A stretch of 64,000 bases of DNA from Komagataeibacter rhaeticus (GCF_003207855.1 NZ_NKTZ01000002.1:186001-250000); one strand, 5' to 3'; positions 27,946 to 37,083 are shown, counted from the first letter of the stretch. Notes: generated by a model not told the origin, from the letters alone. Translations and numbers: made by a program.

Positions 27946-30668
27946 TGCTGCTTGCGCCGTGGCTGCTGGTGGGGCTGGCGGCACTGCCGGTGATATGGTG
28001 GCTGCTGCACGCGCTGCCGCACGCGCCGCGCCCGCAGTCCTTCCCGCCCGCCAGCCTGCTGCGCGCCCTTGATGCCACCCCGCCGGATACGAACGCGGCC
28101 CCGTTGTGGCGGCTGATCCTGCGCTGCCTTGCGATGGGGCTGCTGGTACTGGGGCTGGCACAGCCGGTCTTTCCACGCGGGCAGACGGGGCTGGCGGATA
28201 CCGACTGCCTGATCGTGGTGGATAATGGCTGGGCGGCGGCGGCCACATGGCCCGCGCGCCTGCATGCGCTGGACGGGCTGCTGGACCATCTGGCGCGCAC
28301 CGGGCATGGCGCGCGCCTGCTGCTGACCGCGCCCGACGATGCACTGACCCCCGTAAGCGTCCAGCCCGTGCGGCAGGCACAGGTACTGCGTGGCATGCTG
28401 GACCCGCTGCTGCCACGCGCCTGGCCGGTGGACCGCATGGCGGCCACGCAGGCGCTTGGCCAGCTTGCCCGGCAGGGCTGGCACGGCCCGGTCATATATG
28501 TATCGGACGGGCTGGCAACGCCCGCGGATGGCGGTTTTGCCACGGCCCTGGCCGCAATCGGCCCGGTGCATGAAATGCAGGTGCCGGATTCGGACATTAC
28601 CCTGCTTGCCCCCCTGGCCGACGGCAGCAATGGCCTTGCCACCCGCCTGCACGCGGTGCCGCGCAGCCACCCGCGCACATGGCAGATCCGCCTTGAAACC
28701 GCGACCGGCGGCACGCTGGGCCTGCTGCCCGTCACACTGGCGGCGGGACAGGAGCAGGCGGATGTCACGCCGCAGCTTCCCGCCGAACTGCGCAACAGGG
28801 TCGATCACCTGTCACTGGACGGCATGACGGGTCCCGCGGGCATCCGCCTGCTGGACGAGCGTGAGCGCCAGCGCCCGGTGGGACTGATTGCCAATGCCGC
28901 GTCCGACACCCCGCTCATGGGCAGCCTGTTCTACCTGCGCCGTGCGCTGCAGCCCGTGGCCGAACTGCGTGAGGGGGATCTGGACGCGCTGCTGGCCCGC
29001 CCGCTTTCGGTCATCATCGCACCCGATGGCACGCTGGGCAGCCCGGACAGCCGCCGCAAGGTAGATGCCTGGGTGCGCGCCGGTGGCACGCTGATCCGCT
29101 TTGCCGGCCCGCTGCTCATTCAGGGGCCGGATGCGCCGGGACAGGATCAGGCCCATGCGGACACGCTGCTGCCCGTGCCCCTGATGGGGGGCGAGCGGGT
29201 GCTGGGTGGCACCATGTCCTGGAGCAGGCCGGAACACCTTGCCCCCTTCCCCGCATCCTCGCCGTTCCATGACCTTGACATTCCCGCCGATGTCACGGTT
29301 TCACGGCAGGTGCTGGCGCAGCCTTCCACCGATCTGGACAGCCATAGCTGGGCGCGGCTGACCGATGGCACGCCGCTGGTCACCCACGCCGCCCTTGGCG
29401 CGGGACAGGTCGTGCTGTTCCACGTCACCAGCACGGCGGAATGGTCGAACCTGCCGCTGTCCGGCCTGTTCGTGAGCATGCTGGAGCACCTGATCGACCA
29501 GGCGTCGGGCATCGAGACCCCGGCCGGCGCGATGCCGCTTGCGCCCTACATGGTGCTGGATGGCGATGGCGCGCTGGTCGCTCCCCCTGCCGGCGCGCAG
29601 GCGCTGCGGGCCGACGCGTTTGGGCGGACCGCGCCTTCGGCCACGCATCCGCCGGGGCTGTACGGCCCGCGCAACAGCCGCCGTGCGCTCAATCCGGGCG
29701 ATGGCGCCCCGGCCCTTGCGGCCCAGGCCCCGGTCGGCACGGTGTCCGACCTGCGGGGGCAGGTGGCGGATATCGCCATCGGGCCGCTGCTGCTGCTGCT
29801 GGCCGCCCTGGCTCTGCTGGCCGATGGTGCCATCAGCGTGGCGCAGCGCGGGCGCAGGAGGGGACGCGGGCTTGCCGTGGGGCTGGTGCTGGCCTGCGCG
29901 CTGGCCACCCCCGCCCGTGCCGATGACATCCCCCCCGATGTGCCCCGGGCCGCGCTGGAAACCCGGCTGGCCTATATCGTGACCGGCCATGAGGAAATCG
30001 ACGACGTATCACGCGAGGGGCTTCAGGGCCTGTCCGATTACGTCAATGCCCGCACCTCCGCCGTGCTGGGCCATCCGGATGGCGTGGTGCCCGAGCGTGA
30101 TGACCTGTCCTACTACCCGCTCATCTACTGGCCGGTCACGGCGGATGCCACCACCACACCCGCGCGCACGGCGGCGCTGAACACCTATATGCGCCATGGC
30201 GGCATCCTGCTGATCGATGCACAGGGGCAGGACCCCGCCACCGCGCCGGAAAACGCCAGCGGCTATACCGGCTCCGCACCCGGCACGGCGGCGGCGCTGC
30301 GGCGGATGACGGCGGGACTGGACATTCCGCCGCTGGCACGCCTCGACAACCGCCATGTGCTGGCCCACACCTTCTACCTGCTGCATGACTTTCCCGGCCG
30401 GTACGACGGCATGCCGGTCTGGGTGGCGCAGGAAGGCGACAGCACGAATGACGGGGTCAGTCCCGTCATCATCGGCAGCAATGACTGGGCACATGCCTGG
30501 GCGGTGGATGATACCGGCAACACCCCCTACGCGCCGGTGCCCGACGGGGCGGCACAGCGTGTGCTGGCCTACCGCTTTGGCGTCAATGCCGTGATCTATG
30601 CGCTGACGGGCAATTACAAGGCGGATCAGGTGCATGTGCCCGCCCTGCTCAAACGGCTGGGGGAATAA
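27942..30668 (+). CDS. DUF4159 domain-containing membrane protein with BatA-like N-terminus
   Basis: A 908-residue membrane protein. Two N-terminal helices (LLAPWLLVGLAALPVIWWLL and LILRCLAMGLLVLGLAQPVF) enclose the BatA/aerotolerance-type N-terminal region. A vWA-like domain with the degenerate motif IVVDNGWAAAA follows, and then a long periplasmic-looking part. A membrane segment (IGPLLLLLAALALLA) near 610 and a signal-like ATPARADDIPP segment introduce the C-terminal DUF4159 domain (about 675-908; YYPLIYWPVTADA, MRHGGILLIDAQGQD). DxSxS is not intact in the vWA part. It belongs to the MoxR operon. Start at the ATG at 27942 overlaps the DUF58 stop. Confidence 0.88.
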   Translation: MMLLAPWLLVGLAALPVIWWLLHALPHAPRPQSFPPASLLRALDATPPDTNAAPLWRLILRCLAMGLLVLGLAQPVFPRGQTGLADTDCLIVVDNGWAAAATWPARLHALDGLLDHLARTGHGARLLLTAPDDALTPVSVQPVRQAQVLRGMLDPLLPRAWPVDRMAATQALGQLARQGWHGPVIYVSDGLATPADGGFATALAAIGPVHEMQVPDSDITLLAPLADGSNGLATRLHAVPRSHPRTWQIRLETATGGTLGLLPVTLAAGQEQADVTPQLPAELRNRVDHLSLDGMTGPAGIRLLDERERQRPVGLIANAASDTPLMGSLFYLRRALQPVAELREGDLDALLARPLSVIIAPDGTLGSPDSRRKVDAWVRAGGTLIRFAGPLLIQGPDAPGQDQAHADTLLPVPLMGGERVLGGTMSWSRPEHLAPFPASSPFHDLDIPADVTVSRQVLAQPSTDLDSHSWARLTDGTPLVTHAALGAGQVVLFHVTSTAEWSNLPLSGLFVSMLEHLIDQASGIETPAGAMPLAPYMVLDGDGALVAPPAGAQALRADAFGRTAPSATHPPGLYGPRNSRRALNPGDGAPALAAQAPVGTVSDLRGQVADIAIGPLLLLLAALALLADGAISVAQRGRRRGRGLAVGLVLACALATPARADDIPPDVPRAALETRLAYIVTGHEEIDDVSREGLQGLSDYVNARTSAVLGHPDGVVPERDDLSYYPLIYWPVTADATTTPARTAALNTYMRHGGILLIDAQGQDPATAPENASGYTGSAPGTAAALRRMTAGLDIPPLARLDNRHVLAHTFYLLHDFPGRYDGMPVWVAQEGDSTNDGVSPVIIGSNDWAHAWAVDDTGNTPYAPVPDGAAQRVLAYRFGVNAVIYALTGNYKADQVHVPALLKRLGE

Positions 30669-30672
30669 GGGC

Positions 30673-32808
30673 ATGCCCGACCTGTCACGCCACATGATGG
30701 CATTCAGCCCCCTTGTGCCCCTGTGGTGCCTGTACGTGCTGGTGGGCGCAATTACCCTGCTGGCGGTGGCGGGACTTGCGCGCCGGGTGCGTGGCAGCCT
30801 GTGGCGGCTGCTGGCCGGGCTTGGCATTGTCGCGTGGCTGTACAGCCCCCAGCGCGTGACCGAGACATGGCACCCCCTGCCCGAGACCGCGCTGATCGTG
30901 GTGGACCAGTCGGCCTCGATGTCCGAACGCAACCGGGGTGAGATGGCGCGCAGTGCCGCCGAGCGCGTGCAGGCGGCCATGGACCGGGTGCCCGGACTGG
31001 TGCCGCGCATCGTCACGCTGCGTGAGGCCCGGCACGGGGGCACGAGGCTGTTCGGCGCGCTCCAGCAGGCGGCGGCCGACATCCCGCCCTCCCGCCTGGC
31101 CGGTGCCGTGCTGATTACCGATGGCGAGGACCATGACGTACCCGCCGCGGTGCCGGACGTGCTCAACCCCGATAACGGCCACGGCCAGCGCACGCTGCTG
31201 CCGCTGCATGTGCTGCTGACCGGAAAGGGGGAGGAAACCGACCGCCACCTGCGCGTGCTGCAGGCCCCGCCCTTCGCCATTGTGGGCAAGGACGTGACCA
31301 TTCAGGTGGAGATTGATGACCAGGGGGCAACCACGGCACCCGGCGCCACCACCGAACTGACCCTGACACAGGGTGACGGCACGACCTTCTCGCGCCCCGT
31401 CCGGATCGGCCAGCCGCAGGACATCACCCTGCCCGTGACCCGTCCGGGGGAGATGCTGGTGGGCCTGTCCGCCCCGGAACTGCCCGGTGAGGTCTCGACC
31501 CGCAACAACCACGATGTCATCCGCATCAATGGCGTGCGCGACCGGCTGCGCGTACTGCTGGTATCCGGCACGCCCAACCAGGGCGAGCGGGTATGGCGCC
31601 GGCTGCTCAAGGCCGACCCGTCGGTCGATCTGGTGCATTTCACCATCCTGCGCCCGCCCGACCGTGATGATGGCACGCCGCTATCCGACCTGGCCCTGAT
31701 CGCCTTCCCGGTCAACGAACTGTTCCAGCAGAAGATCGACCAGTTCGACCTGATCATTCTGGACGGGTTTGAAAACCGTGGCATCCTGCCCGAGGCCTAT
31801 CTGCGCAATATCGTCAACCACATCCGCGCAGGCGGCGGGCTGCTGCTGATTGGCGGGCCGGAATTCCTGACGCCCGGCTCCCTGCAGGACACGCCGCTGT
31901 CGGAAATCCTGCCGGCGCATGTCACGACCGATCCTGGCATGGCCATCCGCCGCTTCCGCCCGGACCTGACCGAGACGGGCATGCGCCATCCCGTGACCTC
32001 CGGCCTGCCGGGCGCGCCCGAGCATGCGGGTGCCCGGCCCGACTGGGGCCCATGGTACCGCAGCCTGCGCACCGACAGCGCGGGGGGCGAGGTGCTGATG
32101 ACCGGGCCGGACCGGCAGCCCCTGCTGGTGCTGGACCATGCGGGCAAGGGGCGCGTGGCCTTCCTGCTGTCGGACCAGGCCTGGCTGTGGTCCCATGGCG
32201 AAGGTGGTGGCGGCCCGCAGTCGGAACTGCTGCGGCGTATCTCGCACTGGCTGATGAAGGAGCCGGAACTGGAGGAAAACCAGCTGGAAGCCGGGATCAC
32301 GGCGGGACAGATGACCATTACCCGCCGCTCCGTCACGCCCGGGCCGGCCCCGGTGGTGCATGTGACCGCGCCCGATGGCACGGAGCAGCAGGTGACACTG
32401 GAGGCGGCAGGCAATACCGGCCTGGCGCGTGCGCGCATTCCCGCCCGGCTTGATGGCATATGGACCGTACGCGACGATGCGGGACACGAGGCCTTTGCCG
32501 CCCCCCGCGCGCAGGACCCGCTTGAGTTTTCGGACCTGCGGGCCACGGCCTCGGTACTTTCCCCCATGGTGGCGGCAACGGGCGGCGGCGTGCACTGGCT
32601 GGGTTCCGACCCGGATGCCCCTTCCCTGCCCGAAATGGTGCTGGCGCCGGGGCGCAATGCGTCCGCCGCCGGCCGGTTTGCCTTTCCCCCGCGCAATGCC
32701 CATGCCGTGGCGGGCCAGCAGACCCACGCCATCCTGCCCGCCTGGGCCGTGGGCCTGTTCGTGGGGCTGATGCTGCTGCTGGCATGGTGGCGGGAAAGCC
32801 GTTCCTGA
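30673..32808 (+). CDS. Membrane protein with vWA-like and glutamine-amidotransferase-like domains
   Basis: A 711-residue protein. Two N-terminal helices (LYVLVGAITLLAVAGLA and LLAGLGIVAWLYSP) precede a vWA-like domain with an intact DQSASMSERN motif and a region of beta-sandwich character. A class I glutamine-amidotransferase-like fold follows (DLIILDGFENRGILP, IRAGGGLLLIGGPEF) without the catalytic cysteine, so it is probably not enzymatic. A C-terminal helix (LPAWAVGLFVGLMLLLAWW) anchors the end. ATG at 30673 chosen because it starts four bases after the DUF4159 stop. It is the last large member of the MoxR operon and would face the periplasm. Confidence 0.85.
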   Translation: MPDLSRHMMAFSPLVPLWCLYVLVGAITLLAVAGLARRVRGSLWRLLAGLGIVAWLYSPQRVTETWHPLPETALIVVDQSASMSERNRGEMARSAAERVQAAMDRVPGLVPRIVTLREARHGGTRLFGALQQAAADIPPSRLAGAVLITDGEDHDVPAAVPDVLNPDNGHGQRTLLPLHVLLTGKGEETDRHLRVLQAPPFAIVGKDVTIQVEIDDQGATTAPGATTELTLTQGDGTTFSRPVRIGQPQDITLPVTRPGEMLVGLSAPELPGEVSTRNNHDVIRINGVRDRLRVLLVSGTPNQGERVWRRLLKADPSVDLVHFTILRPPDRDDGTPLSDLALIAFPVNELFQQKIDQFDLIILDGFENRGILPEAYLRNIVNHIRAGGGLLLIGGPEFLTPGSLQDTPLSEILPAHVTTDPGMAIRRFRPDLTETGMRHPVTSGLPGAPEHAGARPDWGPWYRSLRTDSAGGEVLMTGPDRQPLLVLDHAGKGRVAFLLSDQAWLWSHGEGGGGPQSELLRRISHWLMKEPELEENQLEAGITAGQMTITRRSVTPGPAPVVHVTAPDGTEQQVTLEAAGNTGLARARIPARLDGIWTVRDDAGHEAFAAPRAQDPLEFSDLRATASVLSPMVAATGGGVHWLGSDPDAPSLPEMVLAPGRNASAAGRFAFPPRNAHAVAGQQTHAILPAWAVGLFVGLMLLLAWWRESRS

Positions 32809-32921
32809 CGGAAAGATGATTAACCATCGCATCCGCCGCAATTTTGCGCTAATCACCAACTCTGGCTGGTACCATGCGGCCCTTGGCGCCACAGGTTGAA
32901 CGTTCACTCTCGGGACAGGAC

Positions 32922-33518
32922 ATGATTTCCAGATCCGGTATATATCTTCTTGTCGCCAGCCTGTTCGCAGGCATTCCCGTGCTGTGCATGCCCCTTCAGG
33001 TGGCGCATGCGCAGGATGCCGATGACGCGGAAGCCGAGGCCGAGGCCGCCGATGCCGCGAAAAAGGCCGAGGCCCGCCGCGCCGCCAAGGCCGCCGCCCC
33101 CCCCGCCGCCCTGCCGGGCGCTGAATCGCGCGAGGAGGAGCACGGCCACGCCAGCGCGGACATGAACCCGACCGATGCGCTGTTCGATGCCATAAACCGT
33201 GGCAGCCTGGGGGCGGCGAAGGAAGCCCTGAACCGGGGTGCCGACATGACCGGCCATAACGTGCTGGGCCAGACGCCGCTGGACATGGCCATTGACCTGA
33301 ACCGCAATGACATCACCTTCCTGCTGCTGTCGATGCGCACCTTCTCGGATTCCGACCCGCATTTCTCCTCCACCAGCCTGGCGGAAAACGAGGATGATAC
33401 CCCGCCGCTGGTCATGCCGCGCCACGCCACCACCAGGCCCGGCACCGACAGGCGTTATGATGCATCCGGTGGCCATGCCGAGCCTTCCATCGGCTTCCTG
33501 GGCTTCGGCGGCAGCTAG
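32922..33518 (+). CDS. Exported ankyrin-repeat protein
   Basis: A 198-residue protein with a clear signal peptide (MISRSGIYLLVASLFAG...QVAHAQD). An Ala/Glu/Lys-rich linker follows, then about two ankyrin units near 95-145 (DALFDAINRGSLGAAKEALNRGADM, LGQTPLDMAIDLNRNDITFLLL), then a polar tail. It should be periplasmic and bind another protein. ATG at 32922 chosen because it opens the signal peptide and GGGA lies six bases before it. It follows the MoxR operon after 113 bp and may be part of it or have its own promoter. The convergent methyltransferase gene ends 10 bp away. Confidence 0.8.
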   Translation: MISRSGIYLLVASLFAGIPVLCMPLQVAHAQDADDAEAEAEAADAAKKAEARRAAKAAAPPAALPGAESREEEHGHASADMNPTDALFDAINRGSLGAAKEALNRGADMTGHNVLGQTPLDMAIDLNRNDITFLLLSMRTFSDSDPHFSSTSLAENEDDTPPLVMPRHATTRPGTDRRYDASGGHAEPSIGFLGFGGS

Positions 33519-33528
33519 GCCAGATCCG

Positions 33529-34818
33529 TCACGTCCCGGCCCCGGCGTTCAGGCTGGCCTCGATGGTCCTGATTTCCTCCACGATTTCATCGGGGCTGCG
33601 CGTGCCCGGCATACGGGTATGGGTCAGCAGGATGAACTCCACCGTCATGGGCCGGGCAGAGTAGCGCTGGCGGCTGACGCGATAGCGCTTGTAGCCGCGC
33701 GTGAAGACCTGCACCTGCCCGCGTTCGCAATTGGCGCGCACCATGTCAGGCAGGGGAATGAAGCCGTCCGTGCTGTAGCTGGTGGCGACCCAGCGCGTAT
33801 CGAGCACGGAGAGCAGCCGCCGGTAGGCCGCCAGCGCCTGGCCACGATGATTGTAGGCACTGCGCCGCGCGCTGCGCCAGTCCTGCCTTATGGCCGCCTT
33901 GTCCCGCCCGGTGATCTTGGGGGCAAGCCGGGGCTGGTCCCACAGGGCTATGGTGTTGAGCACATGGTAATTCGCGCCATAGGGATGCTGGTTATAGGGC
34001 GGATCGACATAGGCGATGGCATTCCCCCCCACCTGCCCGGCAAGGGCGGCCGCCAGATCCTGTGCATCCATGCGCAGGACATGGTTGTCCCGCCCGTTAT
34101 CGATGAAACAGGCCGGACGCAGGCATAACGTGGCCGCGATGCGATAAAGGGCGGTGCCCGTCCGCCCGCCCCAGCCCCGGTGGAACCCCTTGAACAGCCC
34201 GCTGGTATTGCTGTTGTAACTGGCGCTGTATAGCAGCGGCGCAAGCAGGCAGGCCTTCTGCCCTGCCGATAACAGGCCATCATGCTCCCACTGCGCGATC
34301 CGTTCGCGGATGGCGTCAATACGCATGCCGTTGCGGCGCATGTAGAACATCCGGTCGCGCGTGATGTCATAATGCACGTCATCATCGGGGCAGAGGTGAC
34401 GGGTAACCCACCCTTCCAGCGGTGGCAGGGCATTGAGTTCGGCTATGACCTGCGCGTAACTGCGGCCGCCATGGAACCAGGGAGCCGCCTGCATGCCCAC
34501 ATGGCAGTGGTTGAGCACCTCGCTATACGGTTCCCAGTCATTGCTCAGCACGCGGAAGCCCAGGGACTTGGCCAGACGCGAGACGACGCCGGTCCCCGCG
34601 AACAGGTCCACGAAATCCGTGGTGGCGGGGTCTTCTCCCGTGGCGGCAATGGCCTGGGCAATCAGGCCCAGCAGCTTGCGCTTGTTGCCGATATAGGGAA
34701 TGAGCTGGCTGAACAGGTAATCATCCGTCAGTACGGCGGAATGGCGGCCGGCATGCCATTCCATGGCCTCCGTCGCGCTCACGCCATGCGGCCCGCCATG
34801 GTCCGGGCGGCGGTTCAT
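33529..34818 (-). CDS. D12-class N6-adenine DNA methyltransferase
   Basis: A 429-residue enzyme of the Dam/D12 class. The SAM-binding loop variants PYIGNKRKLL (41-50) and DLFAGTGVVSRL (about 67-78) come first, and the catalytic VDPPYNQHPYG motif is at 271-281. Dam itself is about 280 residues; the extra length lies in the middle target-recognition part and the C-terminus. It should methylate adenine in an unknown site. There is no restriction-endonuclease gene nearby, so it appears solitary. It lies 40 bp downstream of ccrM in the same direction. ATG at 34818 has a GGGGGG stretch just before it; the frame is open further upstream into ccrM. Confidence 0.85.
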   Translation of the reverse strand: MNRRPDHGGPHGVSATEAMEWHAGRHSAVLTDDYLFSQLIPYIGNKRKLLGLIAQAIAATGEDPATTDFVDLFAGTGVVSRLAKSLGFRVLSNDWEPYSEVLNHCHVGMQAAPWFHGGRSYAQVIAELNALPPLEGWVTRHLCPDDDVHYDITRDRMFYMRRNGMRIDAIRERIAQWEHDGLLSAGQKACLLAPLLYSASYNSNTSGLFKGFHRGWGGRTGTALYRIAATLCLRPACFIDNGRDNHVLRMDAQDLAAALAGQVGGNAIAYVDPPYNQHPYGANYHVLNTIALWDQPRLAPKITGRDKAAIRQDWRSARRSAYNHRGQALAAYRRLLSVLDTRWVATSYSTDGFIPLPDMVRANCERGQVQVFTRGYKRYRVSRQRYSARPMTVEFILLTHTRMPGTRSPDEIVEEIRTIEASLNAGAGT

Positions 34819-34858
34819 GCCCCCATTGTCCCGACTGCCCTGCCCCCCATTGCCCGGT

Positions 34859-35962
34859 TCAGGAAGCGACGGCCGCCTGTTCCGCGCGGATATCACCCCG
34901 CAGCACGTCAAGCTGTACCAGTTCGCCCTCACGCTCGAAATACCAGAATGTCCAGCCATTGCACGACGGAGCGTTGGTCAGCTGCGCGCCCATCTTGTGA
35001 ATGGAACCGCGATGCCGGCCGCTGACCAGCGTGCCATCGGGCGAGACGGTGGCGCGCACGCGCTTCTGCCGGTCCATGAGCACGGTGCCAGCCGGCACCA
35101 TGCCGCGTTCCACCAGCAGGCCAAAGGGCACGCGCGGGCTTTCACGGCGGGCGGGCGTGGTCTGCACGCTGTCCAGCGGCAGGGGTTTTTCCCGCCGTGC
35201 GCGCCCGATCGCGGCCTCCGCATAATCGGGATGGCGCTCGATGCCGATGAAGCGGCGGCGCAGCCTGCGCGCCATGGCAGTGGTGGTGCCGGTGCCGGTA
35301 AAGGGGTCCAGCACCACGTCATCCACATTGGTCGAGGCCACCAGCACGCGGTGCAGCAGGCTTTCGGGCTTCTGTGTGGGGTGCAGCTTCAGGCCATGCT
35401 CGTTACGCAGCCGTTCGCCGCCCGTGCACAGCGGCAGGTACCAGTCGGAGCGCATCTGCACATCATCATTGAGCGCCTTCATGGCCTGATAATTGAAGCG
35501 GTAGCGGCTGTCCGCCCCGCGCGCGGCCCAGATCAGCGTTTCATGCGCATTGGTAAAGCGGCGGCCACGGAAATTGGGCATGGGATTGGACTTGCGCCAG
35601 ATCACATCATTCAGGATCCAGAACCCCAGGTCCTGCAGGATGGCCCCGATACGGAAGATGTTATGGTACGAACCGATCACCCATATGGTGCCATCCTTGC
35701 GCAGCACGCGCCGGGCCTCGGTCAGCCAGGCGCGGGTAAAGGCGTCATAGGCCTGCAGGTCGGTGAATTTGTCCCAGTCGTCATCCACGCCATCGACAAT
35801 ACTGTCATCAGGGCGGCGCAATTCCCCCTTCAACTGCAGGTTGTAGGGCGGATCGGCGAACACGCAGTCGATCGACGCGGCCGGCAGGGTCTTCATCATC
35901 TCGACACAGTCCCCCCGCAGCACCTGGTCCAGGGGCAATTCCATCATAACCGCACCGCTCAT
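34859..35962 (-). CDS. ccrM: CcrM-type GANTC N6-adenine methyltransferase
   Basis: A 367-residue beta-class methyltransferase. DPPYNLQL is at 37-44 and the SAM-binding DPFTGTGTTTAMA motif lies further on, the order expected for beta enzymes. The C-terminal 90 residues (GMVPAGTVLM...RGSIHKMGAQLTNAPSCNGWTFWYFE) match the CcrM tail needed for DNA binding. The family methylates adenine in GANTC and couples methylation state to the alphaproteobacterial cell cycle. It starts 7 bp after rnhB. ATG at 35962 chosen; starts at 35947 or 35944 are possible. Five GANTC sites lie upstream of the operon. Confidence 0.94.
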   Translation of the reverse strand: MSGAVMMELPLDQVLRGDCVEMMKTLPAASIDCVFADPPYNLQLKGELRRPDDSIVDGVDDDWDKFTDLQAYDAFTRAWLTEARRVLRKDGTIWVIGSYHNIFRIGAILQDLGFWILNDVIWRKSNPMPNFRGRRFTNAHETLIWAARGADSRYRFNYQAMKALNDDVQMRSDWYLPLCTGGERLRNEHGLKLHPTQKPESLLHRVLVASTNVDDVVLDPFTGTGTTTAMARRLRRRFIGIERHPDYAEAAIGRARREKPLPLDSVQTTPARRESPRVPFGLLVERGMVPAGTVLMDRQKRVRATVSPDGTLVSGRHRGSIHKMGAQLTNAPSCNGWTFWYFEREGELVQLDVLRGDIRAEQAAVAS

Positions 35963-35969
35963 GAATTCT

Positions 35970-36623
35970 TCAGCATGATGGCTGCTCCGCGCTTGGGGGT
36001 GAAGAAGGAGAAACGGATGCCTGCAGGATGCGGCGTACGGTGCCGAAAGCCGCGCGGTGATGCGGGCTGGCACCCTGTGCAAGCAGGCCCGCACGGTGGA
36101 TGGCGGTGCCATAGCCGGCATTGCGCTCCCACCCGTAAGCGGGCCAGCGCCGGGCAAGGCGGGCCATGAGCCGGTCACGGATGACCTTGGCCACGACCGA
36201 TGCCGCCGCGATGGACAGGCTGATGCCGTCCCCGCCCACGACACACTGCGCCGGACACCCGAAATCGGGCGCGGCGTTGCCATCAACCAGGATGAATTCA
36301 GGGGAACGGGGCAGGCGCCCCACCGCACGCTGCATGGCAAGCCATGAGGTCCGCAGGATGTTGTACTGCCCGATTTCGGCCACGGAAGCCGCCCCTACCC
36401 CGATCAGGACATCGGGGCTGGCCAGCAGCACGTCGTAAAGCCGTGCCCTGAGGGCGGGCTTCAGTTTTTTTGAATCATCAAGCCTGTCGGCCAGCACGCC
36501 GGGCACACTGCCGGGGAACATGACCGCCGCCGCGACGACCGGGCCGGCCAGCGGGCCGCGACCGACTTCATCAACACCGGCGACCCGTCCCCCATGCGCA
36601 TGCTCAAGCGTGTAATCGGGCAT
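35970..36623 (-). CDS. rnhB: Ribonuclease HII
   Basis: A 217-residue nuclease that cuts RNA in RNA-DNA hybrids and removes single ribonucleotides from DNA. The first catalytic residues are in [19 protein letters not shown] (Asp18, Glu19), a later acidic residue in FILVDGN, and the DDSKKLKP and [12 protein letters not shown] motifs are complete. It starts the rnhB-ccrM-D12 run, and its promoter must lie in the GANTC-rich spacer upstream. The last 15 residues are Ser/Pro-rich and not conserved. Confidence 0.95.
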   Translation of the reverse strand: MPDYTLEHAHGGRVAGVDEVGRGPLAGPVVAAAVMFPGSVPGVLADRLDDSKKLKPALRARLYDVLLASPDVLIGVGAASVAEIGQYNILRTSWLAMQRAVGRLPRSPEFILVDGNAAPDFGCPAQCVVGGDGISLSIAAASVVAKVIRDRLMARLARRWPAYGWERNAGYGTAIHRAGLLAQGASPHHRAAFGTVRRILQASVSPSSPPSAEQPSC

Positions 36624-36640
36624 CCATTCCTTCCTGACCG

Positions 36641-36675
36641 GATGCGAATCGGACCGTCATGGCCCGATTCGCATC
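36641..36675. promoter_or_regulatory. 12-bp inverted repeat with a GANTC site in each arm
   Basis: GATGCGAATCGG (36641-36652) and CCGATTCGCATC (36664-36675) are exact reverse complements separated by 11 bp. Each arm contains one GANTC. The repeat begins 18 bp upstream of the rnhB start codon, so it lies in the leader or promoter and could bind a dimer in a methylation-sensitive way or form an RNA hairpin. Confidence 0.45.
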
Positions 36676-36771
36676 AGATTTCCGTTCTGGAAGGATGGAA
36701 ACCATTTTTATGCAGGGTTGCGCAAGATGCTGTAGACTCATCGAGTCCCTTAAAATGAAAAAAAACGACTC
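36646..36771. promoter_or_regulatory. Cluster of five GANTC sites upstream of rnhB-ccrM
   Basis: GANTC occurs at 36646, 36666, 36735, 36743 and 36767, five times in 126 bp, where about one in 256 bp is expected by chance. The sites at 36735 and 36743 form GACTC-ATC-GAGTC. This is the substrate of the enzyme encoded by the second gene of the downstream operon, suggesting methylation feedback on the promoter. Confidence 0.5.
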
Positions 36772-36780
36772 GAGGCCGTC

Positions 36781-37083
36781 TCAGCCCTTGCGACGGGGGA
36801 TGAAAACAAGCCCCAGGATCGTGCCCAGCACGCCCGCGATGGCCAGGGAAAACAGCGGGCGCTCCCGCACGAAGGTCACCGCGCGCTCGACCTTGCCCTC
36901 GCCTTCCTCGTACAGGTCGGCAAATTCCTGGCGCGCCATGCCCGCCAGCTGGTCCACCTTGCCTTCGGCCTGCATGCCCATATTCCCCGTCAGGCCACCA
37001 GCCGCGTCCTTGATCCGGCCAATACCCTGATCCACAACGCCTTCCGCCTTTTCAGCCAGAACCTTTTCCTTGTCGTCCGCCAT
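36781..37083 (-). CDS. CsbD-like small protein with C-terminal membrane anchor
   Basis: A 100-residue protein. Residues 1-55 resemble CsbD-family stress proteins (AEGVVDQGIGRIKDAAGGLTG, QAEGKVDQLAGMARQ). The C-terminal part (VRERPLFSLAIAGVLGTILGLVFIPRRKG) is a YqjD/DUF883-type membrane anchor. It is probably an inner-membrane stress-associated protein of unknown mechanism. ATG at 37083 chosen because GGAGC lies eight bases before it. A similar anchor recurs in the small gene at 48476-48733. Confidence 0.75.
   Translation of the reverse strand: MADDKEKVLAEKAEGVVDQGIGRIKDAAGGLTGNMGMQAEGKVDQLAGMARQEFADLYEEGEGKVERAVTFVRERPLFSLAIAGVLGTILGLVFIPRRKG

Noticed and set aside
27134-30339. Several alternative-frame open stretches across the DUF58-DUF4159 region
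   Set aside because: Arg/Pro/Cys-rich shadows; the accepted frames show family motifs and tight operon spacing.
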